From Cellulomonas sp. KH9 (lineage in GTDB: Bacteria > Actinomycetota > Actinomycetes > Actinomycetales > Cellulomonadaceae), in contig NZ_FOSE01000003.1 in the NCBI RefSeq assembly GCF_900114185.1, positions 372,001-436,000 on the forward strand: a stretch of DNA of 64,000 nt, read 5' to 3'. The translations under genes were made by a program, and so were the position numbers. This document shows, piece by piece, positions 8,306-16,449 of this stretch. The notes below the pieces were generated by a model. The model saw nothing but the letters and a program-made list of their open reading frames with translations, searched no databases and had not been told where the DNA came from. How positions within the stretch are numbered: position 1 is the first letter of the stretch; every line of letters begins with the position of its first letter.

Positions 8306-11300
8306 CCGCCGACGTCTTCGGCACCGCCGCCCTGCGCGGCGCGGTGCTGGAGGCGTGGCGGGCGTCCCCGACGCGGTTGCGGGAGGACGCCAACACCGAG
8401 GAGGACCACGCCCGCGGGTACTACCGCGACCGGGTGCTGGTGGAGCTCGCGCAGAACGCCGCGGACGCGGCGACGCGCGCGGGGGTGGCGGGGCGGCTGC
8501 TGCTGCGCCTGGCGACGACCGACGAGGGCACGGCGGTCCTGGTGGCCGCGAACACCGGTGCGCCCCTGGACGCCGCGGGGCTCGCGTCGATGGCGTCGCT
8601 GCGGGCGTCGGCCAAGCGGGACGCCCTCGCGGGCACGGTCGGGCGGTTCGGCGTCGGCTTCGCGGCGGTGCGGGCCGTCGCGGACGAGGTGACGGTCTGC
8701 TCGACGTCCGGTGCGGTGCGGTTCTCGCTCGCGGACACGCGGGAGGCCGTCGAGCGGACGGCCGCGCAGGAGGCCGCGCAGGGCCGGACCGCGCTGACGG
8801 ACGAGGTGCGCCGCCGGGACGGGTCCCTGCCGGCGCTGCGGCTGCCGTGGCCGACCGAGGGTCGCCCGCCGTCGGGGTACGACACCGCGGTGGTCCTCGA
8901 GCTGCGGGACGCGCCCGCCCTGGACGAGTTGCGGGCCCTGCTGGCCGACGTGGACGACCTGCTGCTGCTCGCGCTGCCGGGGCTCGTGGAGGTCCTCGTC
9001 GACGTCGAGGGTGAGCCGCCGCGCCGCCTGGCCGACGTGCACGACCGCTGGGACGTCCTGACGGCGGAGGGTGAGGTGCCGCTGGGCGTCGTCGCGGACC
9101 GTCCGGTCGAGCAGCGCACGGCGCGGACGTGGCGGGTGACGTGGGCGCTGCCCCGCGTCCCCGACGACGTGCCGGGTGCCGCGGCGCCGCGGGTGGTGCA
9201 CGCGCCGACGCCCACGGACGAGCCGTGCTCGCTGCCGGCGGTGCTGGTGGCGACGCTGCCGCTGGACCCGTCGCGCCGCCACGTGGTGCCCGGGCCGCTG
9301 ACGGACGAGGTGCTGGCGCGCGCGGGTGAGGCGTACGCGGACCTGGTCGGGCGGCAGGCGGCCGCCGGGCACGACGCGACGGCGCTGGTGCCCACGGGCC
9401 TGGCCGCGGGGGCGCTCGACGCGGCGCTGCGCGAGCACGCCCTGGCGGCGCTGGTCCGCACGCCGCTGCTGGTGCCCGCCTCGCCGGACGACGACCTGGT
9501 GCCGCCGCTGCGGGCGACCGTGGTGCGGGACCTGCCCGACGGCCCCGCCGTGCGTGCGCTCGGGGCCGTGGTCGCGGGGCTGGTGCGGGTGCCGCCGTCC
9601 GGGGCGTCGGCGCTGCGTGCGCTGGGCGTGGAGGAGCGGACGCTGGCCGAGGTGGTCGACGAGCTGCCCACCGGCGGTGACGTCGACTGGACCGCCCTGT
9701 ACGACGCGCTCGACGCGGCGGCGCAGGACGCGACCGCGCGCGAGGGTCTGGCGGCGCTGCCGGTGCCGCTGGTCGACGGACGGGTGGTGCGCGGGCCGCG
9801 GGGCGTGGTGCTGCTGGACGACGACGCGGCGGGCCTGGCCCCGGCGACGCTCGACGCGCTGCGGGCGTGGGGCCTGCGGGTCGCGGACCCGGCGGTGGTG
9901 CGCCCGCTGCTGGCGCGGCTGGGTGCGCAGCGCCTGGACGCGGCGGGGCTGCTGGCCCACCCGGCGTTGCGGGCGGCCGTGCTGGGGCAGGCGGACGACG
10001 ACGACCTGGAGCACGCGGACGACGTGACCGCCGCGGTGCTGGACGTGGTCGGCGCGGCGGGCACGGTGCCGCCGGACGCGGCGGGGTGGCTGGGGCTGCT
10101 GACCCTCGAGGCGGCGGACGGTGAGCCGGCGCCCGCGCACGGGCTTGTGCTGCCGGGCGGCGCGGCGGCGCGGCTGCTGGACGACCGGGTGCTCGCGCCC
10201 GTCGCGCCGGACGCGGTGGAGCGGTGGGGGCGGGACGTCCTCGCCGCGGTCGGCGTGCGGGACGACCTGGTGGTGACGACCGTGCCGGACGTCGTCGCGG
10301 GCGTGGTGGACGACGACGGCGACGACCCGGCGGCGCTGGCCGCGGCGTCGCTGGACGGCTGGGAGCGGTACGTCGACGACCTGGCCGACGTGCTGGGGGC
10401 CGGCACGTACTGCGGTGACGTGCCCGCCGTCGCGGACCTGGACGCCGTGGACGAGACGCGCTGGCCCGCGCTGCTGGCCCACGTGGCCGGCACCCCGGCG
10501 CTGCGGGCCGCGCTCGTGACGCCGGTGCGCGGCGAGGGCGCGGCGGCCGCCGGCCCGTCGTACACGGCGTGGTGGCTGCGCACGCGGGCGGACCTGCCGC
10601 TGCCGGAGGTGTTCGCGCTGCCCGGCGCGCGGGGCCTGCCCGCGGCGCTGGTGCCGCCGGCGCCCGAGCTGCTGCAGGGGCTGGACACGGGCGTGCTGCG
10701 GGCGCTGGGCGGGATCGGGTCGCTGGCCGAGGTGCCCGCGGACCGGTGGCCGGCGCTGCTGGAGCGGCTGGGGCCGGTGGGCTCGCGGGTGCCGCTGGAC
10801 GTCGCGGGGCACGTCTGGCGGGCGTGGGCCCGCGGCGCGGGGCCGCAGGACCCGCCGGCGACGGTCGTCGCGCTGGTGGGGCCGGGGGTCGCGCAGGTGG
10901 TGGACGACGCCGCGGTGGCCGACGACCCCCGGTGGTGGCAGCGGGCCGCGCCCGACGCGCCCCTGGTGCCCGTGCCGGTGCCCGGCGGGGGTGACGCCGC
11001 GGCCACGGACACCGGCGCCGACACCGCCGACGGGGGCACGGCGGACGCGGAGGCGGCGACCCGGTCGGAGGTCGTCGGCGCCGCCCGGACCGTCGCGGAC
11101 CTGCTGGACCTGCCGTTCGCGTCGGACGGTGCGGATGCCGACGTCGACGGCGGCGACCCGGAGGAGGTGCCGGACGCGCTGCTCGCGCTGCTGCCCGACG
11201 CCCCCACGGTGTGGTGGCGGCACGACGACCTGCGCGTCGGCGGGGTGGCCGTGGACTGGTGGGCGGAGGGCTCCGGTGCCGGCGCCCGGGTGCACGCCGT

Positions 11301-11427
11301 GCACGGGGCGGGTCTGGCGGCGGGCCTGGCGTGGGCGACCGGTCGGTGGGCGTCCCGCGGTGCCGTCGCGACGCTCCTGGTGGACCCGGACGACGGCGAC
11401 GCGGCCCTCGACCTCGTGATCGGGTGA
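8302..11427 (+). CDS. Sacsin N-terminal ATP-binding-like (GHKL ATPase) protein
   Basis: The 1041-residue protein starts with a GHKL-type ATPase domain resembling the sacsin N-terminal/Hsp90 fold. It has an N-box (ELAQNAADA, about 49-57), a G1-like AANTGAPLDAAGL and a G2-like GTVGRFGVGF near residues 112-121. The remaining 850 residues are Ala/Leu/Val/Asp-rich, with no second domain I can name, and become low-complexity and acidic around 900-960. Family members are actinobacterial and uncharacterised. A chaperone-like or DNA/RNA quality-control role is only a suggestion from the ATPase fold and the cold-shock context. Start GTG 8302 overlaps the DUF3027 stop by four bases (GTGA), indicating translational coupling. 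A hairpin spans its stop codon. Confidence 0.85.
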   Translation: MTADVFGTAALRGAVLEAWRASPTRLREDANTEEDHARGYYRDRVLVELAQNAADAATRAGVAGRLLLRLATTDEGTAVLVAANTGAPLDAAGLASMASLRASAKRDALAGTVGRFGVGFAAVRAVADEVTVCSTSGAVRFSLADTREAVERTAAQEAAQGRTALTDEVRRRDGSLPALRLPWPTEGRPPSGYDTAVVLELRDAPALDELRALLADVDDLLLLALPGLVEVLVDVEGEPPRRLADVHDRWDVLTAEGEVPLGVVADRPVEQRTARTWRVTWALPRVPDDVPGAAAPRVVHAPTPTDEPCSLPAVLVATLPLDPSRRHVVPGPLTDEVLARAGEAYADLVGRQAAAGHDATALVPTGLAAGALDAALREHALAALVRTPLLVPASPDDDLVPPLRATVVRDLPDGPAVRALGAVVAGLVRVPPSGASALRALGVEERTLAEVVDELPTGGDVDWTALYDALDAAAQDATAREGLAALPVPLVDGRVVRGPRGVVLLDDDAAGLAPATLDALRAWGLRVADPAVVRPLLARLGAQRLDAAGLLAHPALRAAVLGQADDDDLEHADDVTAAVLDVVGAAGTVPPDAAGWLGLLTLEAADGEPAPAHGLVLPGGAAARLLDDRVLAPVAPDAVERWGRDVLAAVGVRDDLVVTTVPDVVAGVVDDDGDDPAALAAASLDGWERYVDDLADVLGAGTYCGDVPAVADLDAVDETRWPALLAHVAGTPALRAALVTPVRGEGAAAAGPSYTAWWLRTRADLPLPEVFALPGARGLPAALVPPAPELLQGLDTGVLRALGGIGSLAEVPADRWPALLERLGPVGSRVPLDVAGHVWRAWARGAGPQDPPATVVALVGPGVAQVVDDAAVADDPRWWQRAAPDAPLVPVPVPGGGDAAATDTGADTADGGTADAEAATRSEVVGAARTVADLLDLPFASDGADADVDGGDPEEVPDALLALLPDAPTVWWRHDDLRVGGVAVDWWAEGSGAGARVHAVHGAGLAAGLAWATGRWASRGAVATLLVDPDDGDAALDLVIG

Positions 11428-11435
11428 AACACCCG
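11421..11435 (+). terminator. Hairpin across the stop codon of the sacsin-like gene
   Basis: CGGGTG, AAA, CACCCG forms a perfect 6-bp stem with a three-base loop spanning the TGA at 11425-11427. There is no U-run, so it may be an mRNA-end stabiliser rather than a classical terminator. Confidence 0.35.
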
Positions 11436-11483
11436 GCGCGGGACCAACTACCGATTCAGGTCACGAGCGGGTAACGTCCGGGT

Positions 11484-12281
11484 GTGCCCGTCGTCCACCG
11501 CCGCGACATCCGCCGCTGGCAGGACCGTGGGGCACGCCGACGTCGCCGGGTGCGGCTGGTCGGGAGTGCGGGGACCCTCGTCGTCGCGATGGCCGTGCTC
11601 CTGTCCGCCGCACCCGGCGCGCACGCCCCCACCCGCGAGGCCGTGACGGCGCTGCCGGACGGCGGGCTCACCTCCCGGGTGCAGGACGCCGCGTCGCGCG
11701 GCGGTGAGCGGTCGGCCGACCCCGGCCCCGCCGAGCCGTCGCCCCTGACCAGCTCCGCCGCACCGCAGACGGCGCCCGCCCCCGCGGACGGGGATGCGGA
11801 GGTGCCGCCGGCCCCCGCCGCACCGCCCGCACCGCCCGCCTCGCCCTCCCCGCAGCCGCAGCCCGCCGCGCAGCCACCCGCGGCGCCCGCCGCGCAGCCA
11901 CCCGCGGCGCCCGCCGACGCCGCGAGCGCGCTCGCGGCCGAGATCGTCACGCTCACGTCCGCGGAGCGGACCGCTGCCGGGCTGCCGACCCTGGCCGTGT
12001 CGGGGTGCGCCACCGAGCAGGCCGTCGCCCGGGCCACCCTGCTGGTGACGCAGGGGCGGTTCGAGCACGACCCGCTGGGGCCGGTGCTCGAGGCGTGCTC
12101 GGCGGGCACGGTGGGGGAGAACCTGTCGCTCGGCTACCCGACGGCCCAGGGCGCCGTCGCGGGGTGGATGGCGTCGCCGGGGCACCGCGAGAACATCCTG
12201 CGTCCCGCGTACACGCAGATCGGCGTGGGGTGCGCGTCGGGTGCCAGAGGGTGGCTGTGCGCCCAGGTGTTCCTGGGCTGA
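11484..12281 (+). CDS. Secreted CAP (SCP-like) domain protein
   Basis: This 265-residue exported protein has an Arg-rich start, a hydrophobic segment at about 28-48 (VGSAGTLVVAMAVLLSAAPG) that serves as signal or anchor, and a Pro/Ala linker (about 75-145) containing repeated QPPAAPA units. A C-terminal CAP domain covers about 150-265. The CAP signature residues are present: a His in RFEHDP, GENLSLGY and SPGHRENILRP. Two Cys pairs could form disulfides outside the cell. CAP proteins in actinobacteria are secreted and mostly of unknown function. A TAACGT hexamer ends 6 bp before the GTG start, so a leaderless transcript is likely. Two further CAP proteins occur in this window. Confidence 0.88.
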   Translation: MPVVHRRDIRRWQDRGARRRRRVRLVGSAGTLVVAMAVLLSAAPGAHAPTREAVTALPDGGLTSRVQDAASRGGERSADPGPAEPSPLTSSAAPQTAPAPADGDAEVPPAPAAPPAPPASPSPQPQPAAQPPAAPAAQPPAAPADAASALAAEIVTLTSAERTAAGLPTLAVSGCATEQAVARATLLVTQGRFEHDPLGPVLEACSAGTVGENLSLGYPTAQGAVAGWMASPGHRENILRPAYTQIGVGCASGARGWLCAQVFLG

Positions 12282-12343
12282 GCCCGCGTCCGGAGGGCTG
12301 CGTCAGGGACCTGGGCGAGGAGCCCTGCGTGACGGGCCCTGCG

Positions 12344-12664
12344 TCAGCGGCCGGTGGGCGTGCCGTCCGTGGCGGGCGGCTCGGTCGGCTCGTCATCCGG
12401 GCGGACCATCGCGCCGGTGCCGTCGGGGGACAGCCGGCCGTTGCGCCGGGCCCACTGCACCCCGACGATCCCCAGCAGCACCCCGGCCGCGCACACGAGC
12501 ACCCACGAGACAGGGACGACGTCCAGCAGCGAGAGCACACCGGTGACGACCAGCGCCGCCGCCCACACCACGGTGCCCGCACCCATCACCTTGGCCAGGT
12601 CGACGTCGATCGGCGGCGGTGGCGTGCGCTGCGGGTGCAGCAGCGTGTCGACGATCGGGGGCAC
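12344..12664 (-). CDS. DUF2530 family small membrane protein
   Basis: The 106-residue product starts at a GTG (12662-12664), giving MPPIVDTLLHPQRTPPPPI. Two hydrophobic segments follow, at about 28-50 and 53-72 (VVWAAALVVTGVLSLLDVV and WVLVCAAGVLLGIVGVQWA), then a hydrophilic, Asp/Glu-rich tail. Layout and sequence match the actinobacterial DUF2530 family of two-helix membrane proteins with no known role. The frame is open much further upstream, but that extension is antisense to the phosphatase gene and is not credible. It lies about 80 bp downstream of the phosphatase on the same strand and converges with the CAP gene. Confidence 0.8.
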   Translation of the reverse strand: MPPIVDTLLHPQRTPPPPIDVDLAKVMGAGTVVWAAALVVTGVLSLLDVVPVSWVLVCAAGVLLGIVGVQWARRNGRLSPDGTGAMVRPDDEPTEPPATDGTPTGR

Positions 12665-12744
12665 CGTTCGATGGTAGACCGCGGTGCCCGTGCGGCCGTC
12701 GGGCGTCGCGGTGGGCACCCTGTGCGGTGCAGCCGCGTCGCCGC

Positions 12745-13314
12745 TCAGCGCAGCAGCGCCGCCGCGAGGGTGTCCACGGCCGGTGCCAGGGAGTTGAACG
12801 AGTCGCGGTAGACGGCGTCGGACCGGCCGATGGGGTCGACGACGTCGTCGTCGCCCGTGCCGGCCAGGTGCCGCACGCCGGCGGCCAGCGCGGGCAGCGC
12901 CCGCACGCGCTCGCCGGGGGTCGCGCCGGCCGCGTGCAGGGCGGCGGGGTCCACGTGCGCGAGCAGGCGTGCCAGCTCCAGCAGCGTGAACGTGCGGCGC
13001 ACGGCGGCCGGTGCGTGCTCGACGACCGCGGACCGGTGGCCGCGGGTGAGCGCGAGCACCAGGTCGACGTCGCCCAGGACGGCCGGCGTGAGCTGACGGG
13101 CGACGAAGCCGTCGGCGCTGGCGCCCGCCGCGGTCAGCAGCGGCACCATGGGCGTGCTGACGCCCGCCCCGACCACCGCGTGGGTGCCGGCGGACTCCAC
13201 GACCACGTCGGTGCCGGTCAGCCGCGCGCGCAGCAGCCGCTCGACCGCCGGTGACCGGCAGATGTTGCCGGTGCACACGGTGAGGATCCGGGCGGGCGCG
13301 GGGGGCTGCGTCAT
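12745..13314 (-). CDS. Low-molecular-weight protein tyrosine phosphatase
   Basis: The 189-residue product has the LMW-PTP P-loop CTGNICRS, with the nucleophile C14 and R20, and the general-acid loop Asp-Pro at D160-P161. Enzymes of this type (Wzb/Ptp) dephosphorylate bacterial tyrosine kinases that control polysaccharide export. The tyrosine autokinase at 16450 is therefore its natural partner (inference from context). The region between the P-loop and DP is slightly longer than in the smallest Wzb proteins. It starts with ATG at 13312-13314 and reads away from the exopolysaccharide cluster. Composition is high-GC like the core chromosome. Confidence 0.9.
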   Translation of the reverse strand: MTQPPAPARILTVCTGNICRSPAVERLLRARLTGTDVVVESAGTHAVVGAGVSTPMVPLLTAAGASADGFVARQLTPAVLGDVDLVLALTRGHRSAVVEHAPAAVRRTFTLLELARLLAHVDPAALHAAGATPGERVRALPALAAGVRHLAGTGDDDVVDPIGRSDAVYRDSFNSLAPAVDTLAAALLR

Positions 13315-13386
13315 GGGGTCATCCTGCCGGACGGGACGGTCCCGACGGGTGCGCGCAGGCCGGGGTCACCCGTCCCGCCGTACGCC

Positions 13387-13569
13387 GTGCCGCCGCCGCG
13401 GGGGTGGCGCCCGCACGTGCGGCCGCTGCAGACGGTCACCGGTGCCGTCGGTGACCTGGCGAGCGACGCGCTGCCGACGCTCACGCACGCGGCGCGGGTG
13501 GTCGGCCCCGTGCGGCTGACCCCGGTCGACGGTCGCATCGATCTGGCGCCGCCGCAGGCCCTCGCCAGA
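13387..13569 (+). pseudogene. Decayed fragment of a DUF4012 gene
   Basis: The 436 bp between the phosphatase and the DUF4012 gene hold no intact gene. In one frame, however, from the Trp codon at 13405 to about 13569, the translation aligns colinearly with the neighbouring DUF4012 protein just after its PWAGPNVQ motif. Shared pieces include QTV, a DLA..ALP.L core, VV.P..L.P.DGR.D and a following P. I count about 22 identities in some 46 aligned positions. The fragment lacks the membrane anchor and the rest of the domain. Downstream of 13570 the frame stays open to 13689 with no similarity. It is best read as a remnant of a tandem duplicate. The rest of the gap holds nothing recognisable except a G-rich site before 13751. 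Confidence 0.65.
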
Positions 13570-13750
13570 TGCTCGTTCCCCTGTCCGGTCTGTGCCGTGA
13601 CCTCCTGCGCGGTGCGGACGGGGTGCGCAGAGCAGGACGACTCGGTCATCCGGGCGCCGCACCGTGGCCCGGTCGTGCCCGGCGGTTAGCATCGCCGCCG
13701 GTGCGCCCGGCGGTGCGGGCGTGCGACGACGTGAGGGTGGGGGGCGTGGC

Positions 13751-15643
13751 GTGGCACATCCGGGGTGGGGCGACCAGTGGGCGACCGGGCCCGTCCCCCT
13801 GGCGGGTGCACCGCGTCCGGCGGGCCGTTCCGATGCCCGTCGACGCGGTCGGCGTGGCCGGTCCCGGCGCCCGCAGCGGCAGGCGCGGCGTCGGCTGCGG
13901 GCGGCGCTGCTGTCGGTCGCGGGTGTGGTGGTGGTGCTGGCGGTCGTCGGCGGCTGGTTCGCGCGGGACGCGCTGCGGGCGCGTGACGCCCTGATGGCGG
14001 CGGCCGAGGACGTGGCCCGCATGCAGGAGCTCGTCACGGCGGGCGACGTGGCCGGTGCGCAGGCCGTGATGCCGGGTCTGCAGGAGCACGCGGCGGACGC
14101 GCACGGACGCACCGAGGGGGTGCTGTGGTCGGTGGCGGCGGCGCTGCCGTGGGCCGGCCCCAACGTGCAGGCGGTGCAGACGGTCGCGTCCGTGGTGGAC
14201 GACCTGGCACAGCGCGCGCTGCCGCCCCTGGTGGAGGCGACGGCCGTGGTGGACCCGTCGGCGCTGGCGCCGTTGGACGGGCGCCTGGACGTGAGCCCGC
14301 TGGTGGCGATCGCCCCGCAGGTGACCGCCGCGGACACGGCGGTGCGCGTCGCGGGTGAGCAGCTGGCCACCGTGGCGGCGCTGGACCTGCACCCGCAGAT
14401 CGCGGAGCCGGTGGCCGAGCTGCAGTCCAAGGTGGCGGCCGTGGGCGCGGATACCGCCACCGCCGCGCGGGCCGTGCAGCTGATCCCCCCGATGCTGGGC
14501 GCCGACGGGCCGCGCGACTACCTGGTGCTGGTGCAGAACAACGCCGAGCCGCGCGCGACCGGCGGCATCGCGGGTGCGGTGCTGCTGCTGCGCGCCGAGG
14601 GCGGGCGGCTGTCGGTGGTGGAGCAGCGCACGGGCGGCGAGCTCTCGGGCCTGGAGCAGCCGGTGGTCGAGCTGACGGACGTGGAGCAGGACCTGTTCGG
14701 CCCGCTGCTGGCCACGGACATGCGGGACGTGAACTTCACGCCCGACTTCCCGCGCTCCGCGCACATCGCCCAGCGCATCTGGCAGCAGCAGGTGGGCGGC
14801 CAGGTGGACGGCGTGCTCTCGGTCGACCCGGGCACGCTCGCCCTGGTGCTGGGCGCGACCGGCCCGGTGAGCCTGCCCGGCGGCGAGCTGACGGCGGACG
14901 ACGTGGTCGCCCAGCTCCTCAACGAGGTGTACCTGACCATCGAGGACCCGCAGGACCAGGACGCGTTCTTCGCCGACACCGCCGCCGCGGTGTTCGCCGC
15001 CGTGGCGGGCGGCCAGGGGGACCCGGCCGGTGTGGTGAACGCGCTGGCGGAGGCGGCCCGGCAGGGCCGGCTGATGGTGTGGTCGGCGGACGACGACGAG
15101 CAGGCGCTGCTGTCCGGCACCGTGCTGGCCGGCGAGCTGCGCGGCGTGGCAGGGGACTCGCCCGTGGTCGGCGTGTTCCTCAACGACGGGACGCAGGCCA
15201 AGGTCGGGTACTACCTGGACGTCCAGGGCGGGGTCGAGTCGCTGGCGTGCAGCCCGGACGGGAGCCAGGAGCTGCGGCTGGAGATGGAATTCACCTACGC
15301 CCCGCCGGAGGACGTCGAAGAGCTTCCCGAGTATCTGCTGGGGCTGGACGAGATCGTCCGACCGGGTGAATTTCGCACCAACGCGCTGCTGTACCTGCCG
15401 AAAAACGCTCGAATGAGTGACTTGCGGATCGACGGGGAACCGGGCCATCTCCACGTCCAGGTACACGAAGGGGTGACGGTGGGGGTCGTCACCTGGGACT
15501 TCGTGCCGGGACAGAAGCGGACAATCGCCGCATCCATCACCACCAAACCCGGACAGGTGGGTGATGTCGTGCTCCGCACAACGCCCACCGCGGGAGGTTT
15601 CCAGAATGTGTCAGCGCTTTCCTCCTGTGCGGTGAGCGGTTAG
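13751..15643 (+). CDS. DUF4012 domain membrane protein (first copy)
   Basis: The 630-residue protein has an Arg-rich cytoplasmic start, one membrane segment at about 48-70 (ALLSVAGVVVVLAVVGGWFA), then a large outside part. The DUF4012 core contains PWAGPNVQAVQ, LVLVQNNAEPRATGGIAG and a following ITPDFPRSA-like stretch (FTPDFPRSAHIA). The asparagine/arginine-rich core resembles the LytR-CpsA-Psr type of fold, and members often lie in polysaccharide loci. A role in attaching or handling surface polymer is plausible but unproven. I chose GTG 13751, preceded by a G-rich site (13734-13745), over an upstream in-frame start at 13664. The 3' end, from about 15285, has lower GC and different codon use. 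The next gene is a putative sortase substrate. Confidence 0.82.
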   Translation: MAHPGWGDQWATGPVPLAGAPRPAGRSDARRRGRRGRSRRPQRQARRRLRAALLSVAGVVVVLAVVGGWFARDALRARDALMAAAEDVARMQELVTAGDVAGAQAVMPGLQEHAADAHGRTEGVLWSVAAALPWAGPNVQAVQTVASVVDDLAQRALPPLVEATAVVDPSALAPLDGRLDVSPLVAIAPQVTAADTAVRVAGEQLATVAALDLHPQIAEPVAELQSKVAAVGADTATAARAVQLIPPMLGADGPRDYLVLVQNNAEPRATGGIAGAVLLLRAEGGRLSVVEQRTGGELSGLEQPVVELTDVEQDLFGPLLATDMRDVNFTPDFPRSAHIAQRIWQQQVGGQVDGVLSVDPGTLALVLGATGPVSLPGGELTADDVVAQLLNEVYLTIEDPQDQDAFFADTAAAVFAAVAGGQGDPAGVVNALAEAARQGRLMVWSADDDEQALLSGTVLAGELRGVAGDSPVVGVFLNDGTQAKVGYYLDVQGGVESLACSPDGSQELRLEMEFTYAPPEDVEELPEYLLGLDEIVRPGEFRTNALLYLPKNARMSDLRIDGEPGHLHVQVHEGVTVGVVTWDFVPGQKRTIAASITTKPGQVGDVVLRTTPTAGGFQNVSALSSCAVSG

Positions 15644-15705
15644 TGTCGGGTCATCGTCGCTCGAGCTTGAGGGCGGCCCATGCCACTTCTTGGGGGAGTT
15701 CCACG

Positions 15706-16248
15706 ATGAAGATCCGCCGTACGGTCGCCACGGCCGTCACTGCTGCCGCGCTCGCGCTGGCGCCGACCGCCGCGTTCGCCTACGGCGCCGAGGACTACAC
15801 CAACACGGGCACGGTGTCGGACACGACGCCCGCGCTCGGCACGCCGTTCACCGTGACGGTGCAGGGGCCGGCGAACACGCCCGTCACCCTGACGATCACC
15901 ACCAACCCGGCCTCGATCCCTGACTCCGCGATCACCATCGCCGGTACGCGGTCGGCGACGAAGAACACCGACGCGGCCGGTGCCGCGGCGTTCAGCGTCA
16001 CGATCTCGCAGGGCGGGTCGTACACGGCGGTCGTCGTGGACGGCGTCTCGGGTGAGGTGCTCAGCACGCAGACGCTGGCTGTCGACGGTGCGACCGGCGC
16101 GGGCGGTGCCGCATCGGGTGGTGCGGGCGATCTGGCAGTCACCGGCTCGAACGCGCTGTCGATCGCGCTGGGCGCGGGTGCGCTGCTGCTCGCAGGTGCG
16201 GGCGGTGTCGTGCTCGCCAAGAAGCGCCGTGAGGGCGTCAGCGCCTGA
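15706..16248 (+). CDS. Small secreted protein with LAVTG sortase-type signal
   Basis: The 180-residue product has a signal peptide (about 1-28, MKIRRTVATAV through APTAAFA). A beta-rich Thr/Val/Gly domain (about 30-125) looks like an Ig-like or bacterial surface domain (VTVQGPANTPVTLTI). A Gly/Ala linker follows. The C-terminus is a wall-sorting signal: LAVTG (143-147), a hydrophobic helix and a basic KKRRE tail. LAxTG motifs are typical for actinobacterial class E sortases. No sortase is in the window. ATG 15706 is preceded by GGGGGAG (15692-15698). It directly follows a DUF4012 gene, as does a similar protein at 37144. Confidence 0.85.
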   Translation: MKIRRTVATAVTAAALALAPTAAFAYGAEDYTNTGTVSDTTPALGTPFTVTVQGPANTPVTLTITTNPASIPDSAITIAGTRSATKNTDAAGAAAFSVTISQGGSYTAVVVDGVSGEVLSTQTLAVDGATGAGGAASGGAGDLAVTGSNALSIALGAGALLLAGAGGVVLAKKRREGVSA

Positions 16249-16308
16249 TCTAGATCGCGTACCGCACCGGTCAAAGAGACCGATGTGACACTTCGCGACA
16301 CCAACGGG

Positions 16309-16337
16309 AAGACCCTTGCGGCCGCCGCCAGGGTCTT
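16309..16337 (+). terminator. Intrinsic terminator after the LAVTG protein
   Basis: AAGACCCT (16309-16316) pairs with AGGGTCTT (16330-16337), followed by a short T-rich run. It separates the surface-protein gene from the exopolysaccharide cluster. Confidence 0.7.
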
Positions 16338-16412
16338 TCCGTGTGTCCAGGGTCGCCACGCACCCTATGGCGCGTGCGGATCACGATGACCTCGCTGGTG
16401 CCTCTAGTGAAT

Positions 16413-16431
16413 CGGCGCGCACGGCGCGCCG
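16413..16431 (+). promoter_or_regulatory. Inverted repeat upstream of the autokinase gene
   Basis: CGGCGCGC, ACG, GCGCGCCG is a perfect 8-bp inverted repeat ending 18 bp before the ATG at 16450. It could be an operator or a leader hairpin at the head of the exopolysaccharide operon. Confidence 0.35.
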
Positions 16432-16449
16432 AGCGAAGCGGAAGTGATT

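Noticed and set aside
7210..11304. A 1364-codon minus-strand frame opposite the sacsin-like operon.
   Set aside because: Low-complexity Arg/His/Gln translation, and fully antisense to three well-supported coupled genes.
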